From Actinoplanes auranticolor (GTDB lineage Bacteria; Actinomycetota; Actinomycetes; Mycobacteriales; Micromonosporaceae): DNA of 64,000 nucleotides. A model generated the notes under the pieces. The model had not been told where the DNA came from and made no database searches. It worked only from the letters and a program-made list of their open reading frames with translations. Position numbers and translations under genes: made by a program. The first letter of the stretch is position 1, and each line of letters opens with the position of its first letter. The DNA lies in assembly GCF_018332655.1 (NCBI RefSeq), contig NZ_BOQL01000095.1, positions 1 through 64,000 of the forward strand, written 5' to 3'. Below are positions 28,077 to 35,651 of the stretch, piece by piece.

Positions 28077-28298
28077 GGTGAGCGCACGACCGGCTGGCGT
28101 GGGCACGGCATCGAGGTCTGGGAGCACTACCGGCCGGGGCGATGGGTGCCGCACTGCACCATCTCGATGCGGGTGCCGAACCCGTTGGTCGGCGCGGCCA
28201 TCCGCCGCTGCCTGGAATTCCTGCCGATCCGGGCAAGCGTGGCGGGCGCGGCGATCACCGACCACGCGAACGACGTCGCCCAGACCCTCACCCCCTGA
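28077..28298 (+). pseudogene. C-terminal remnant of a 2H phosphoesterase (2'-5' RNA ligase-like)
   Basis: An open frame with no start codon, closed upstream by stops at 28065 and 28074, reads TGWRGHGIEVWEHYRPG, then RWVPHCTISMRV and IRRCLEFLPI, ending at TGA 28296-28298. PHCTIS matches the second H-x-T/S motif of the 2H (LigT-like) phosphoesterases and the rest matches their C-terminal end. The N-terminal half with the first HxT is absent, because the methyltransferase gene ends at 28067. It is therefore a truncated relic. Confidence 0.65.
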
Positions 28299-28595
28299 GT
28301 CTGGGCGCGCCCGGGGCCCGACCGCGCTCCGAGCCGAGCCGCGATGTCGGGTCTGGCCATGTTCGGGTTGGGCCGCGATGTCGGGTCCTGCCGCTCCGGT
28401 TCCGGCCGTGCTCCGGGGGCGGTCGCCCCCGGCTCTGCCGTGTTGCGGACCCGCCGTGCTCCGGGCCGGGCCGGTCGGAGCTTCAGACCTGGCTGCGATC
28501 CCGGGCGTGGCTGTGCTCCGGGCCTGCTTGCGAGGCCGGGCCCGGCCGGGTCTCGGGCGCAGCCGTCGGCCTCGCCATGATGGGGATCCGGCGGG
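28299..28595. other. Non-coding, GC-rich stretch with short imperfect repeats
   Basis: About 300 bases without a supportable gene. CCGCGATGTCGGGT occurs twice about 36 nt apart and several GCTCCGG-like blocks recur. The long antisense frames here show no domain and shift in composition, so they look like GC-driven open frames. Confidence 0.5.
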
Positions 28596-28693
28596 ATCGC
28601 CGGCGTCGGCGAGGAGCAACCAGGACACCAGCACCACCAGCGGTGCGCGACGACGAACCGCGACAGAGCGTTCACCCCCGGCACGCTAGTCAC
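28596..28693 (-). pseudogene. N-terminal remnant of an MMPL/RND-type membrane transporter
   Basis: On the minus strand one frame reads VNALSRFVVAHRWW; after a one-base slip at about 28634 the next frame continues VLVSWLLLADAG. Together this is the typical first cytoplasmic stretch and first membrane span of MMPL transporters (RFVVRHRWWVL...WLLL). Nothing of the remaining protein is visible downstream. The match is short, so identification is tentative. Confidence 0.45.
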
Positions 28694-28755
28694 TCACCGC
28701 GGCAGCCGCTGGGCAGCTGTGGACAACCACGCGCACGGCCGGCGAGCGGAGAAGC

Positions 28756-29808
28756 TCAGGCCGCGCGGAGGGCAACCCGCACGTCGGTCCAGCTCCGCAG
28801 CTCGTCCCGGACCTCCGGCCGGCTCTCCTCGCGGACGGCCTGCTCGTGCGCCCGCGCCAGCACGTCGTCGATCAGCACCGGCCGGCCCCTCGCCGCCGAG
28901 TCCACCGCGGCCTCCACCATGGCCAGGCTCAGTACGTTGCCGTGCACCTCACCCATCGGCGTCACCCCGCTGTGCAACGCCTCCGTGAACACCCGCAACG
29001 CGCCGCCGATGCCCGAGTGCCGCCCGTCCGGCCCGTCGACTGCCGGTCCGACCGGATCGTGGTCACCGTCCCAGCGGGCCGTACCCCCTTGCGCGCTGAC
29101 CCGCCACTCGCCGTTCCAGGACGTCTCCGCGCCGGGGCTGCACCAGCTGCCGTGATAGACGTAGCGGGCGCCGCCGGTCATCTCGAAGACCGCGGCGGCG
29201 CAGGCGTCGCCGGCGTACCAGCTCCAGGGCGGGTTCCAGGTCTGGCACGAGACCGCGATCGGGTCGGCGCCGAGCAGGAACCGGGCGGCGTCGAAGGCGT
29301 GGATCGCCATGTCGACCAGCAGTGGCTGGGCCATCTGCTCGCGGAAGCCGCCGAAGTGCGGCGCCCGGTGGAAGTCGGTGCTCACCGAGCCGACCGGGCC
29401 GAGGTGCCCGGTCATCGCCCGCAACGTGAACAGTTGCGGGTTCCAGGTGCGGGACTGGCTGACCATGAACAGCCGGCCGCTCACGTCCGCCGCCGCCACC
29501 AGGGACAGCGCCTGGGCCAGCGTGTCCGCGACCGGCTTCTCGCCGAGCACGGACAGCCCGGCGAACAGCGCGGTGGTGGTGACCGGGTGGTGGGCCACGG
29601 GTACGGTCACGTCGATCACCGCGTCCGCCCCCGTCTCGGCGGCCAGCGCGGCGACGTCGGTGCCGACCGGCAGTCCCGGTCCGGCCCGGCGGGCCGCCGC
29701 CAGGTCCAGGTCGGCCACCCCGGCCAGCTCGACGCCGGGGTCGGCGTCGATCGCCTCCAGCCAGGCCCGGCCCATTGCGCCGGCCCCGGCCAGCAGCACC
29801 CGGATCAT
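28756..29808 (-). CDS. Gfo/Idh/MocA family oxidoreductase
   Basis: A 350-residue NAD(P)-dependent sugar or inositol dehydrogenase-like protein. The N-terminal Rossmann fold has VLLAGAGAMGRAWLEAI and GVADLDLAAARRA, then the family signature VLGEKPVADTLAQA with the catalytic-region Lys. The C-terminal domain has MAIHAFDAARFLLGADPIAV. ATG 29808 overlaps the upstream ThuA stop (ATGA), showing coupling. With ThuA and LacI it forms a carbohydrate-catabolism operon. The substrate is probably a disaccharide or keto-sugar, by analogy to ThuA/ThuB (trehalose 3-oxidation), not proven. Confidence 0.9.
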   Translation of the reverse strand: MIRVLLAGAGAMGRAWLEAIDADPGVELAGVADLDLAAARRAGPGLPVGTDVAALAAETGADAVIDVTVPVAHHPVTTTALFAGLSVLGEKPVADTLAQALSLVAAADVSGRLFMVSQSRTWNPQLFTLRAMTGHLGPVGSVSTDFHRAPHFGGFREQMAQPLLVDMAIHAFDAARFLLGADPIAVSCQTWNPPWSWYAGDACAAAVFEMTGGARYVYHGSWCSPGAETSWNGEWRVSAQGGTARWDGDHDPVGPAVDGPDGRHSGIGGALRVFTEALHSGVTPMGEVHGNVLSLAMVEAAVDSAARGRPVLIDDVLARAHEQAVREESRPEVRDELRSWTDVRVALRAA

Positions 29809-30569
29809 GCCGTCGGACCCTGGTACGAGCGCCCCGCGAAGAACTCCCCGGTGTCGTAGCGCAGCAGCTCGGGCAGCACCCGGCCGGGCCGGTCGGTCCG
29901 GGCCCAGCGCACCCCGTTGGCGATCACCCGCCGGATGTCCGGGTGGTGGTAGACCGGATAGTCCTGGTCGCCGGGCTTGAAGTAGAAGATCCGGCCGTGC
30001 CCGCGGCGCCACGTGCAGCCGCTGCGGAACACCTCGCCGCCGCTGAACGAGCTGATGAAGATGAGCTCGTCCGGGGGCGGGACGTCGAAGTACTCGCCGT
30101 ACATCTCGTCCTCACCGACGACGATCGGGTGCGGCACGCCCTGGGCGATCGGGTGGGTCGGGTCGACCGTCCAGATCAGTTCGCGGTCGTGCTCGTTGCG
30201 CCAGCGCAGGGTGCACGTCGTACCCATGAGCTTGGTGAAGATCTTGGACCAGTGTCCGGAGTGCAGCACCACCAGGCCCATCCCGGACAGCACGTGCCGG
30301 TGCACCCGCTCGACCACCTCGTCGGCCACCTCGCCGTGCGCGGCGTGCCCCCACCAGGTCAGCACGTCGGTGCCGGCCAGCACCTGTTCGGTCAGGCCGT
30401 GCTCGGGCTCGTCCAGAGTGGCGGTACGGACCACCGCGGCGTCCCCGAGGTTCTCCCGGATGCCGGCCGCGATGGTCCCGTGCATGCCGTCCGGGTAGAG
30501 CTTCGCCACGTGTTCCTCGGTGCGTTCGTGGCGGTTCTCGCCCCACACTGTCACGCGGATCTGGTCCAT
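29805..30569 (-). CDS. ThuA-like protein (trehalose-utilisation family)
   Basis: A 254-residue protein with the class I glutamine-amidotransferase-like ThuA fold: VTVWGENRHERTEEHVAKLY, VLTWWGHAAHGEVADEVVE, GMGLVVLHSGHWSKIFTKLM and YFKPGDQDYPVYHHPDIRRV. ThuA acts in trehalose and related 3-ketosugar catabolism; partner dehydrogenases of the Gfo/Idh/MocA family (ThuB) are usually adjacent, as here. The ATG follows GGAGGG at 7 nt. It lies 37 nt downstream of the LacI gene on the same strand. Confidence 0.93.
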   Translation of the reverse strand: MDQIRVTVWGENRHERTEEHVAKLYPDGMHGTIAAGIRENLGDAAVVRTATLDEPEHGLTEQVLAGTDVLTWWGHAAHGEVADEVVERVHRHVLSGMGLVVLHSGHWSKIFTKLMGTTCTLRWRNEHDRELIWTVDPTHPIAQGVPHPIVVGEDEMYGEYFDVPPPDELIFISSFSGGEVFRSGCTWRRGHGRIFYFKPGDQDYPVYHHPDIRRVIANGVRWARTDRPGRVLPELLRYDTGEFFAGRSYQGPTA

Positions 30570-30606
30570 GCTGCGTCCCTCCTGATCTCCAAGCGGTGCC
30601 GGCGCG

Positions 30607-31632
30607 TCAGCCGGTCAGGGTGGTGCGGCGCCGGGTCAGGCGCGGCGAGATCAGCTCGACCGGGGCGACCGGGCCGGCCCCGCCCGGATCGAGGAGCCGG
30701 AACAGCGTGCGCATGGCCCGGCGGGAGACGTCCCGCGGCTCCAGCGAGACGTTGGTGACCGGGGGAGTGGTGCCCTCGGCCAGCACGTCGGGACAGAGCC
30801 CGACGACGGACAGGTCCCGGCCCGGCAGCCGCCCGCGGCCGGCCGCCGCGGTCAGCACCGGCTGCACCGCCTCGGTGTCGTGCACGACGACGCCGAGCCG
30901 CCCGCCGGGACTGGGCTCACCGCATCCCAGTGCCTCGTCCAGGGCGGCCGAAACCCCGCGCGGTCCTCGTTCCGGCTGGTCCACCACCGTGCACGGCACG
31001 CCGTGAGCCGCCGCCGCCGCGGTGGCGCCCCGCCGGAAACGGCCCACGAAGTTGACCTCCCGCGCCACGGTCGGCCGCGGATGGCCGATCAGCACGATCC
31101 GGTCGTGGCCGGTGGCCGCCAGGTGCTCCACGGCCAGCCGGCCGGCCCGCTCGAAGTCCAGGTCGACGCAGGGCAGGCCGAGCGGCTCGGCGGGCAGGCC
31201 GATCAGGATCACCGGTACGGCCAGCCCGGCGGCGACCGGGATCCGGGCGTCGTGCGTCTCGATGTCCATCAGCACGACGGCGTCGCACAGGGAGCGTGCG
31301 GCCAGCCGGGTCAGCCCGGCGGAGCCCTCGTCCCGGGTGACCAGCAGGATGTCGTGGTCCTGCTCGCGGGCGCAGTGGGCGATGGTCTCGATGAACGGCA
31401 GCAGCCCGGACGTGTCGGCGTCCGGCCCGAACGGCACCACCAGGCCGATCACGCGGGTGCGCTGGCTCTTGAGGGCGCGCGCGCCGGCGTTGGGCTGGAA
31501 GGCGAGCTCCGCGATGGCGGACTCGACCCGGCGCCGGGTCTCGGGCGAGATCGAGCGGCGGCCGCTCATCACGTACGAGACCGTGCTCTGCGAGACGCCG
31601 GCCAGCCGGGCCACGTCTCTGCTGGTGACCAT
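30607..31632 (-). CDS. LacI family transcriptional regulator
   Basis: A 341-residue LacI repressor. The N-terminal helix-turn-helix is SRDVARLAGVSQSTVSYVMS with hinge helix NAGARALKSQRT. The periplasmic-binding-protein-like sugar domain covers about 60-335. It is the first gene of the LacI-ThuA-oxidoreductase set on the minus strand. A perfect 18-bp palindrome lies 19 nt upstream of its ATG, fitting autoregulation and control of the following genes by a sugar inducer. Confidence 0.94.
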   Translation of the reverse strand: MVTSRDVARLAGVSQSTVSYVMSGRRSISPETRRRVESAIAELAFQPNAGARALKSQRTRVIGLVVPFGPDADTSGLLPFIETIAHCAREQDHDILLVTRDEGSAGLTRLAARSLCDAVVLMDIETHDARIPVAAGLAVPVILIGLPAEPLGLPCVDLDFERAGRLAVEHLAATGHDRIVLIGHPRPTVAREVNFVGRFRRGATAAAAAHGVPCTVVDQPERGPRGVSAALDEALGCGEPSPGGRLGVVVHDTEAVQPVLTAAAGRGRLPGRDLSVVGLCPDVLAEGTTPPVTNVSLEPRDVSRRAMRTLFRLLDPGGAGPVAPVELISPRLTRRRTTLTG

Positions 31633-31650
31633 GCCGGGCCCACCTCCCGC

Positions 31651-31668
31651 AGTCGATACGTATCGACT
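31651..31668. promoter_or_regulatory. Perfect 18-bp palindrome, probable LacI operator
   Basis: AGTCGATACGTATCGACT is a perfect palindrome with the central CG step typical of LacI-family sites. It lies just upstream of the LacI gene and 14 nt before the stop of the GGDEF gene. Confidence 0.75.
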
Positions 31669-31681
31669 ATCCCGGGCGAGC

Positions 31682-33220
31682 CTAGCCGGGCGTGGCCGGC
31701 GCGTTCAAGAGCACGCCGCCGCCCCCGCGCTTGGCCCGGTACATCGCCGCGTCCGCGCCGCGCATCAGGGCCGGCATGCTGTCGGCCTCGCCGGGGAACA
31801 GCGCGATGCCGATGCTGGCGCCCACCCGGACCTCGCGGCCCTCGATGTCGTACGGCTCGCACAACCGGGCGTGCAGCCGCTCGGCCGCCGACCGGGCCGC
31901 GGTGGCGTCCGGATCGCGGGCCAGCAGGATCGCGAACTCGTCGCCGCCCAGGCGCGCGACCACGTCCCGCTCGCGCAGGCTGCTCTCCAGCCGCCGGCCC
32001 ACCGCCTGCAGCAGGGCGTCGCCGGCGTGGTGCCCGACGGTGTCGTTGACCCGCTTGAAGCCGTCCAGGTCGAGCAGCAGCAGGGCGAGTCGGCCGCCGG
32101 TCGCCTGCGCGTCGGCGACCTCCTGCTCGGCCCGTTCCAGCAGGTGGGTGCGGTTGGGCAGGCCGGTCAGCGGGTCGTGGTACGCCTGGCGGGTCAGCTC
32201 GGCCAGGTGCCGCTGCTGGGCCTGGCGCAGCCGGGCGCTGTCGACGATCATCGCGCCCTCCAGTGCCACCTGCCGGGCCAGCGCGTGGTCGCGCCCGGTC
32301 CAGCGCCGCGGGCCGCTGGCGTCACCGCACATCACCATGCCGACCGGCCCGGCCGCGGACATCAGCGGCATGGCCAGGAACGAGCGCAGTTGCAGGGTCT
32401 GCACGAAGCCGCCCGGGCGGACCTGGGCCCGGGTGACGTCGCCGACCAGGGTGGGCTCGCCGGCACCGGCGGCCATGGCCCGCCAGACCGGGGAGTCGGC
32501 GGCGAGCTTGCCGTTCAGGTTGCGGACCAGCTCGGCACTGATCGGCTCGGTGATGCCGACCCCGGCCGCGTAGCAGATCCGTCCGTCCGGGCCGATCAGG
32601 TGCACGGCCGCGCGCTCGGTGCGGAACGCCTCGCTGGTGGCGCGGGCCAGCAGGCGGCCGGCCTCCTCGACCGTGGTGGCGGCGGTGCCCTGCTCGAACA
32701 GCCCGCGGATGGTGGCGTTGGCGCGCGCGACGTACTGGTGGTCCTGCTCGGCGGCCAGGGCCTGCAGGGTGGTGGCCAGCTGCAGGCCGATGGTGGCCGC
32801 CACCTCGGGGCGCAACGCGTCGATGCTGTCACCGGTGAGGACGAGGACGCCCAGGGTCCGGCCGCCGATGCGCAGCCGTACCGCCGTACGGTCGCCGTCG
32901 CGGACCGGTGGTGCGCCCGCCGCGACGCGGAAGACGGCGCCGGCCAGGGTGATGTCGCCGCGTGCGGCGGCGCCGTGGGTGGCCCCGGGAGCCAGGCTGC
33001 CGTCGTCGGGGTCGAGGGTGAAGACGGAGGCGGCGCGCAGCCCGCACGGGCCGCTGAGGCGCCCGGCGACGATGGCGAGCATGTGGGCGACCGAGGGGAT
33101 GTCGCGGGTCATCACGGCGATCAGGTCGTTGTGCAACAGAGCCTGGTCGTCATCGGGCGACGACACCGCCACCGCCGGCGCGCCCGCGCCGACGGTACGC
33201 ATGTCATTGCTCACTGTCAC
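31682..33220 (-). CDS. Diguanylate cyclase with GAF-like sensor domains
   Basis: About 512 residues. Residues about 30-160 and 170-335 read as two GAF-like sensory domains (LRAASVFTLDPDDGSLAPGA; TTVEEAGRLLARATSEAF, MPLMSAAGPVGMVMCGDA). The GGDEF domain (about 345-505) has YHDPLTGLPNR, LLLDLDGFKRVNDTVGHHAG and an intact active site, RLGGDEFAILL. An RERD inhibitory I-site lies five residues before GGDEF, so product inhibition is expected. It makes cyclic di-GMP. No EAL domain and no membrane span, so it is cytoplasmic. The start is uncertain: GTG 33220, GTG 33214 or ATG 33202, none with a good ribosome site. Confidence 0.92.
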   Translation of the reverse strand: MTVSNDMRTVGAGAPAVAVSSPDDDQALLHNDLIAVMTRDIPSVAHMLAIVAGRLSGPCGLRAASVFTLDPDDGSLAPGATHGAAARGDITLAGAVFRVAAGAPPVRDGDRTAVRLRIGGRTLGVLVLTGDSIDALRPEVAATIGLQLATTLQALAAEQDHQYVARANATIRGLFEQGTAATTVEEAGRLLARATSEAFRTERAAVHLIGPDGRICYAAGVGITEPISAELVRNLNGKLAADSPVWRAMAAGAGEPTLVGDVTRAQVRPGGFVQTLQLRSFLAMPLMSAAGPVGMVMCGDASGPRRWTGRDHALARQVALEGAMIVDSARLRQAQQRHLAELTRQAYHDPLTGLPNRTHLLERAEQEVADAQATGGRLALLLLDLDGFKRVNDTVGHHAGDALLQAVGRRLESSLRERDVVARLGGDEFAILLARDPDATAARSAAERLHARLCEPYDIEGREVRVGASIGIALFPGEADSMPALMRGADAAMYRAKRGGGGVLLNAPATPG

Positions 33221-33348
33221 AGTGGGTTCGATCGGCAGTGATCCGACTCGCCTGAGGATCCCGTGACACCCGGCGGCGCGACAGGACGGATTACCGTGCA
33301 GCGATCGGGTACACCCGGACCCGATGCCGAGGGAAGGGAAGTGCGGGC

Positions 33349-34716
33349 ATGAAGGTGTGCGTCGTAGGAACCGGCTACGTGGGTCTCACCACCGGCGTCA
33401 GCCTGGCGTTTCTCGGGCACGACGTCACCTGCGTGGACCTCGACCAGGCCAAGGTCGACCTGCTCAGCGGGGGCCGCTCGCCGATCTACGAGCCGCACAT
33501 GGATGCCCTGCTGGCCGACTCGGCCGAGCGGATGACCTTCACCACCGACTACAGCGCGGCAGTGCCCGGCGCCGACGTGGTGTTCATCGCCGTGCAGACC
33601 CCGTCACTGCCGGACGGCAACCCGGACCTCCAGTACCTGCGCTCGGCCGCGGAGAGCGTCGGGCAGCACATCGACGGCGAGTTCACCGTCGTGATCAACA
33701 AGTCGACCGTGCCGATCGGCAGCAGCAACTGGGTCGACTCCATCCTGCGGGAGTCGTTCGAGCGCACCCACGAGCGGCGCAGCGACGGCGAGTTCTCCGT
33801 CGCGTCGAACCCGGAGTTCCTGCGCCAGGGTGCGGCGATCCAGGACACCCTCTACCCGGACCGGATCGTGGTGGGCTCGGACAACCCGCGCAGCCTCGAC
33901 GTGCTCAACCGCCTCTACCGCACGATCCTGAACCAGACGTTCACGCCGCCGACGTACCTGCCGCGGCCCGCCGAGCTCGGCGCGGTGCCGATGGTCTCGA
34001 CCGACCTGGCCTCGGCCGAGCTGATCAAGTACGCCGCCAACGCCTTCCTGGCCCTCAAGATCAGTTTCGCCAACGAGATCGGCCAGCTCGCCGGCAAGGT
34101 CGGCGCGGACATCTCGCAGGTCACCCGGGGCATCGGCCTGGACACCCGGATCGGGCCGCGCTTCCTGCAGCCGGGCATCGGCTGGGGCGGCTCCTGCTTC
34201 GGCAAGGACACCGCCGCGCTGATCGCCACCAGCGCCGAGTACCACCACGCCATGCCGATCGTCACCGCCGCCCGCGAGGTCAACCAGATGCAGCGCCGGC
34301 TGGTCGTGGACCGGCTGCTGGACGAGCTGCGCATCCTCAAGGGCCGCAAGATCGGGCTGCTCGGGCTGGCGTTCAAGCCGAACACCGACGACATGCGCGA
34401 CGCGCCGGCGCTGGACATCGCCCGGATGCTGATCGACCGCGGCGCCCGGATCCGGCTGCACGACCCGGTCGCCGCCGAGCGGTTCCGCCGTGAGCAGCCC
34501 GAGCTGGCGCCGTACCTGGCCGGCGAGGTCGAGGAGATCTTCGACGACAGCGACGCGGTCGTGCTGGTCACCGAGTGGTCGGAGTACCTCGACCTGGACT
34601 GGGGGAAGTTCGCGTCGCTGATGCGGACCCCGGTGGTGCTGGACGGCCGGCACTGCCTGGACCCGGAGCGCCTGGTCAAGCTCGGCTACCGCTACCTGGC
34701 GGTCACCGGCCGCTGA
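33349..34716 (+). CDS. ugd: UDP-glucose 6-dehydrogenase
   Basis: A 455-residue enzyme that oxidises UDP-glucose twice to UDP-glucuronate with NAD+. The N-terminal NAD site is VCVVGTGYVGLTTGVSLAFL and FIAVQTPS follows. The central helix carries AELIKYAANAFLALKISFAN. The catalytic Cys lies in GIGWGGSCFGKDT, and GLLGLAFKPNTDDMRDAPA marks the C-terminal UDP-binding domain. The product serves capsule, exopolysaccharide or teichuronic-type polymers. It stands alone, without polysaccharide genes beside it. AAGGGAAG precedes the ATG. Confidence 0.95.
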   Translation: MKVCVVGTGYVGLTTGVSLAFLGHDVTCVDLDQAKVDLLSGGRSPIYEPHMDALLADSAERMTFTTDYSAAVPGADVVFIAVQTPSLPDGNPDLQYLRSAAESVGQHIDGEFTVVINKSTVPIGSSNWVDSILRESFERTHERRSDGEFSVASNPEFLRQGAAIQDTLYPDRIVVGSDNPRSLDVLNRLYRTILNQTFTPPTYLPRPAELGAVPMVSTDLASAELIKYAANAFLALKISFANEIGQLAGKVGADISQVTRGIGLDTRIGPRFLQPGIGWGGSCFGKDTAALIATSAEYHHAMPIVTAAREVNQMQRRLVVDRLLDELRILKGRKIGLLGLAFKPNTDDMRDAPALDIARMLIDRGARIRLHDPVAAERFRREQPELAPYLAGEVEEIFDDSDAVVLVTEWSEYLDLDWGKFASLMRTPVVLDGRHCLDPERLVKLGYRYLAVTGR

Positions 34717-34721
34717 GCGGC

Positions 34722-34781
34722 GGCTCAGGGCCGGGCGGCTCAGGGCCGGGCAGCTCAGGGCCGGGCAGCTCAGGGCAGGGC
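34722..34781. repeat. 15-bp tandem repeat, four copies, at convergent gene ends
   Basis: GGCTCAGGGCCGGGC (34722-34736 and 34737-34751) is followed by AGCTCAGGGCCGGGC (34752-34766) and AGCTCAGGGCAGGGC (34767-34781). The array starts just after the ugd stop and covers the stop codon of the convergent cutC gene (34770-34772). It has the same unit length and copy number as the array at 12895-12958 but a different sequence. Confidence 0.85.
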
Positions 34782-35456
34782 GGCGCGCCAGGTCTCGACG
34801 AGCGCGGGGTCCACGGGGGCGTCCCAGCGGCCGCCGGGACGCACCGCGCTGCCGGTGTGGAAGGCGTCCACGCCGGCGGCCAGCAGGGGCGCGAGGTGGT
34901 GCCGGCGCAGGCCGCCGCCGGCCAGCACCCGCGGCGGTGACGCCGCTTCGGCGGTCAGGGTGGTCAGGCCCTCCTCGACGGTCGCCGGGCTGCCGGCGGT
35001 GAGCACGCAGTCCAGGCCGGGCAGCCCGGCCAGCGCGCGGCGGGCGGCGGGCCGGTCGGCGGTGTGGTCCAGCGCGCGGTGGAACGTCCACCGGCAGCCG
35101 CCGATGGCCCCGAGCACCGCCTCGACGGCGTCCAGATCCACCGCGGCGCGCCCGTCGAGGAAGCCCAGGACGAACTCGTCGGCCCCGGCGGCGCGCAGGC
35201 CGGTCGCCGCGTCGACCAGGGCGCCGGGGTTGCTCAGCGCGTACCCGTCCTCGGCGCGCAGCATGACCCGGACCGGGAGGTCGACCGCTTCCCGGACCGC
35301 CGCGAAGGTCGCGACCGAGGGTGTGAGGCCCTGCCGGCCCATGTCGGCCACCAGCTCGATCCGGTCGGCGCCGCCGTCGCGCGCCGCCCGCGCGTCCGCG
35401 GCGTCCAGCGCGATCACTTCCAAGATCGATTCAGGCACCGCGGCATCGTCGCACAT
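34770..35456 (-). CDS. cutC: CutC family protein
   Basis: A 228-residue TIM-barrel protein of the CutC family, with ILEVIALDAADARAARDGG, ADRIELVADMGRQGLTPSV, LRAAGADEFVLGFLD, TFHRALDH and VLAGGGLRRHHL. CutC was named for copper homeostasis in E. coli, but this role is disputed and the biochemical activity is not settled. ATG 35456 is used; GTG 35438 is also possible and neither has a clear ribosome site. Its 3' end is embedded in the 15-bp repeat array. Confidence 0.9.
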   Translation of the reverse strand: MCDDAAVPESILEVIALDAADARAARDGGADRIELVADMGRQGLTPSVATFAAVREAVDLPVRVMLRAEDGYALSNPGALVDAATGLRAAGADEFVLGFLDGRAAVDLDAVEAVLGAIGGCRWTFHRALDHTADRPAARRALAGLPGLDCVLTAGSPATVEEGLTTLTAEAASPPRVLAGGGLRRHHLAPLLAAGVDAFHTGSAVRPGGRWDAPVDPALVETWRAALP

Positions 35457-35651
35457 CAGTCTGAACGGCTTGCCCCAGCGACACGACCATCGAGGTTCTT
35501 CCATTCAAGCCTTGACGGGATCTGAGCATTCTTGTTGAACTGTGTTTGCTCCTGGGTGGTCCCGAAAAGCGCTCCCCGTTCTGTCCGAACGCGACGGCCG
35601 AGTGCGGACCGGTGCTGCCCGTGTTCTTTCCCACCGAGAGGACCACAGCAC

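Noticed and set aside
26310..28637. 775-codon minus-strand frame across vdh and methyltransferase
   Set aside because: Only its first dozen codons resemble a real protein (the MMPL remnant); the rest is antisense to strong genes.
35505..35651. TTGACG at 35512 as -35 of the GH2 gene
   Set aside because: No convincing -10 at 16-19 bp; only TTGTTGAACTG is there. The promoter is probably nearby but cannot be fixed.
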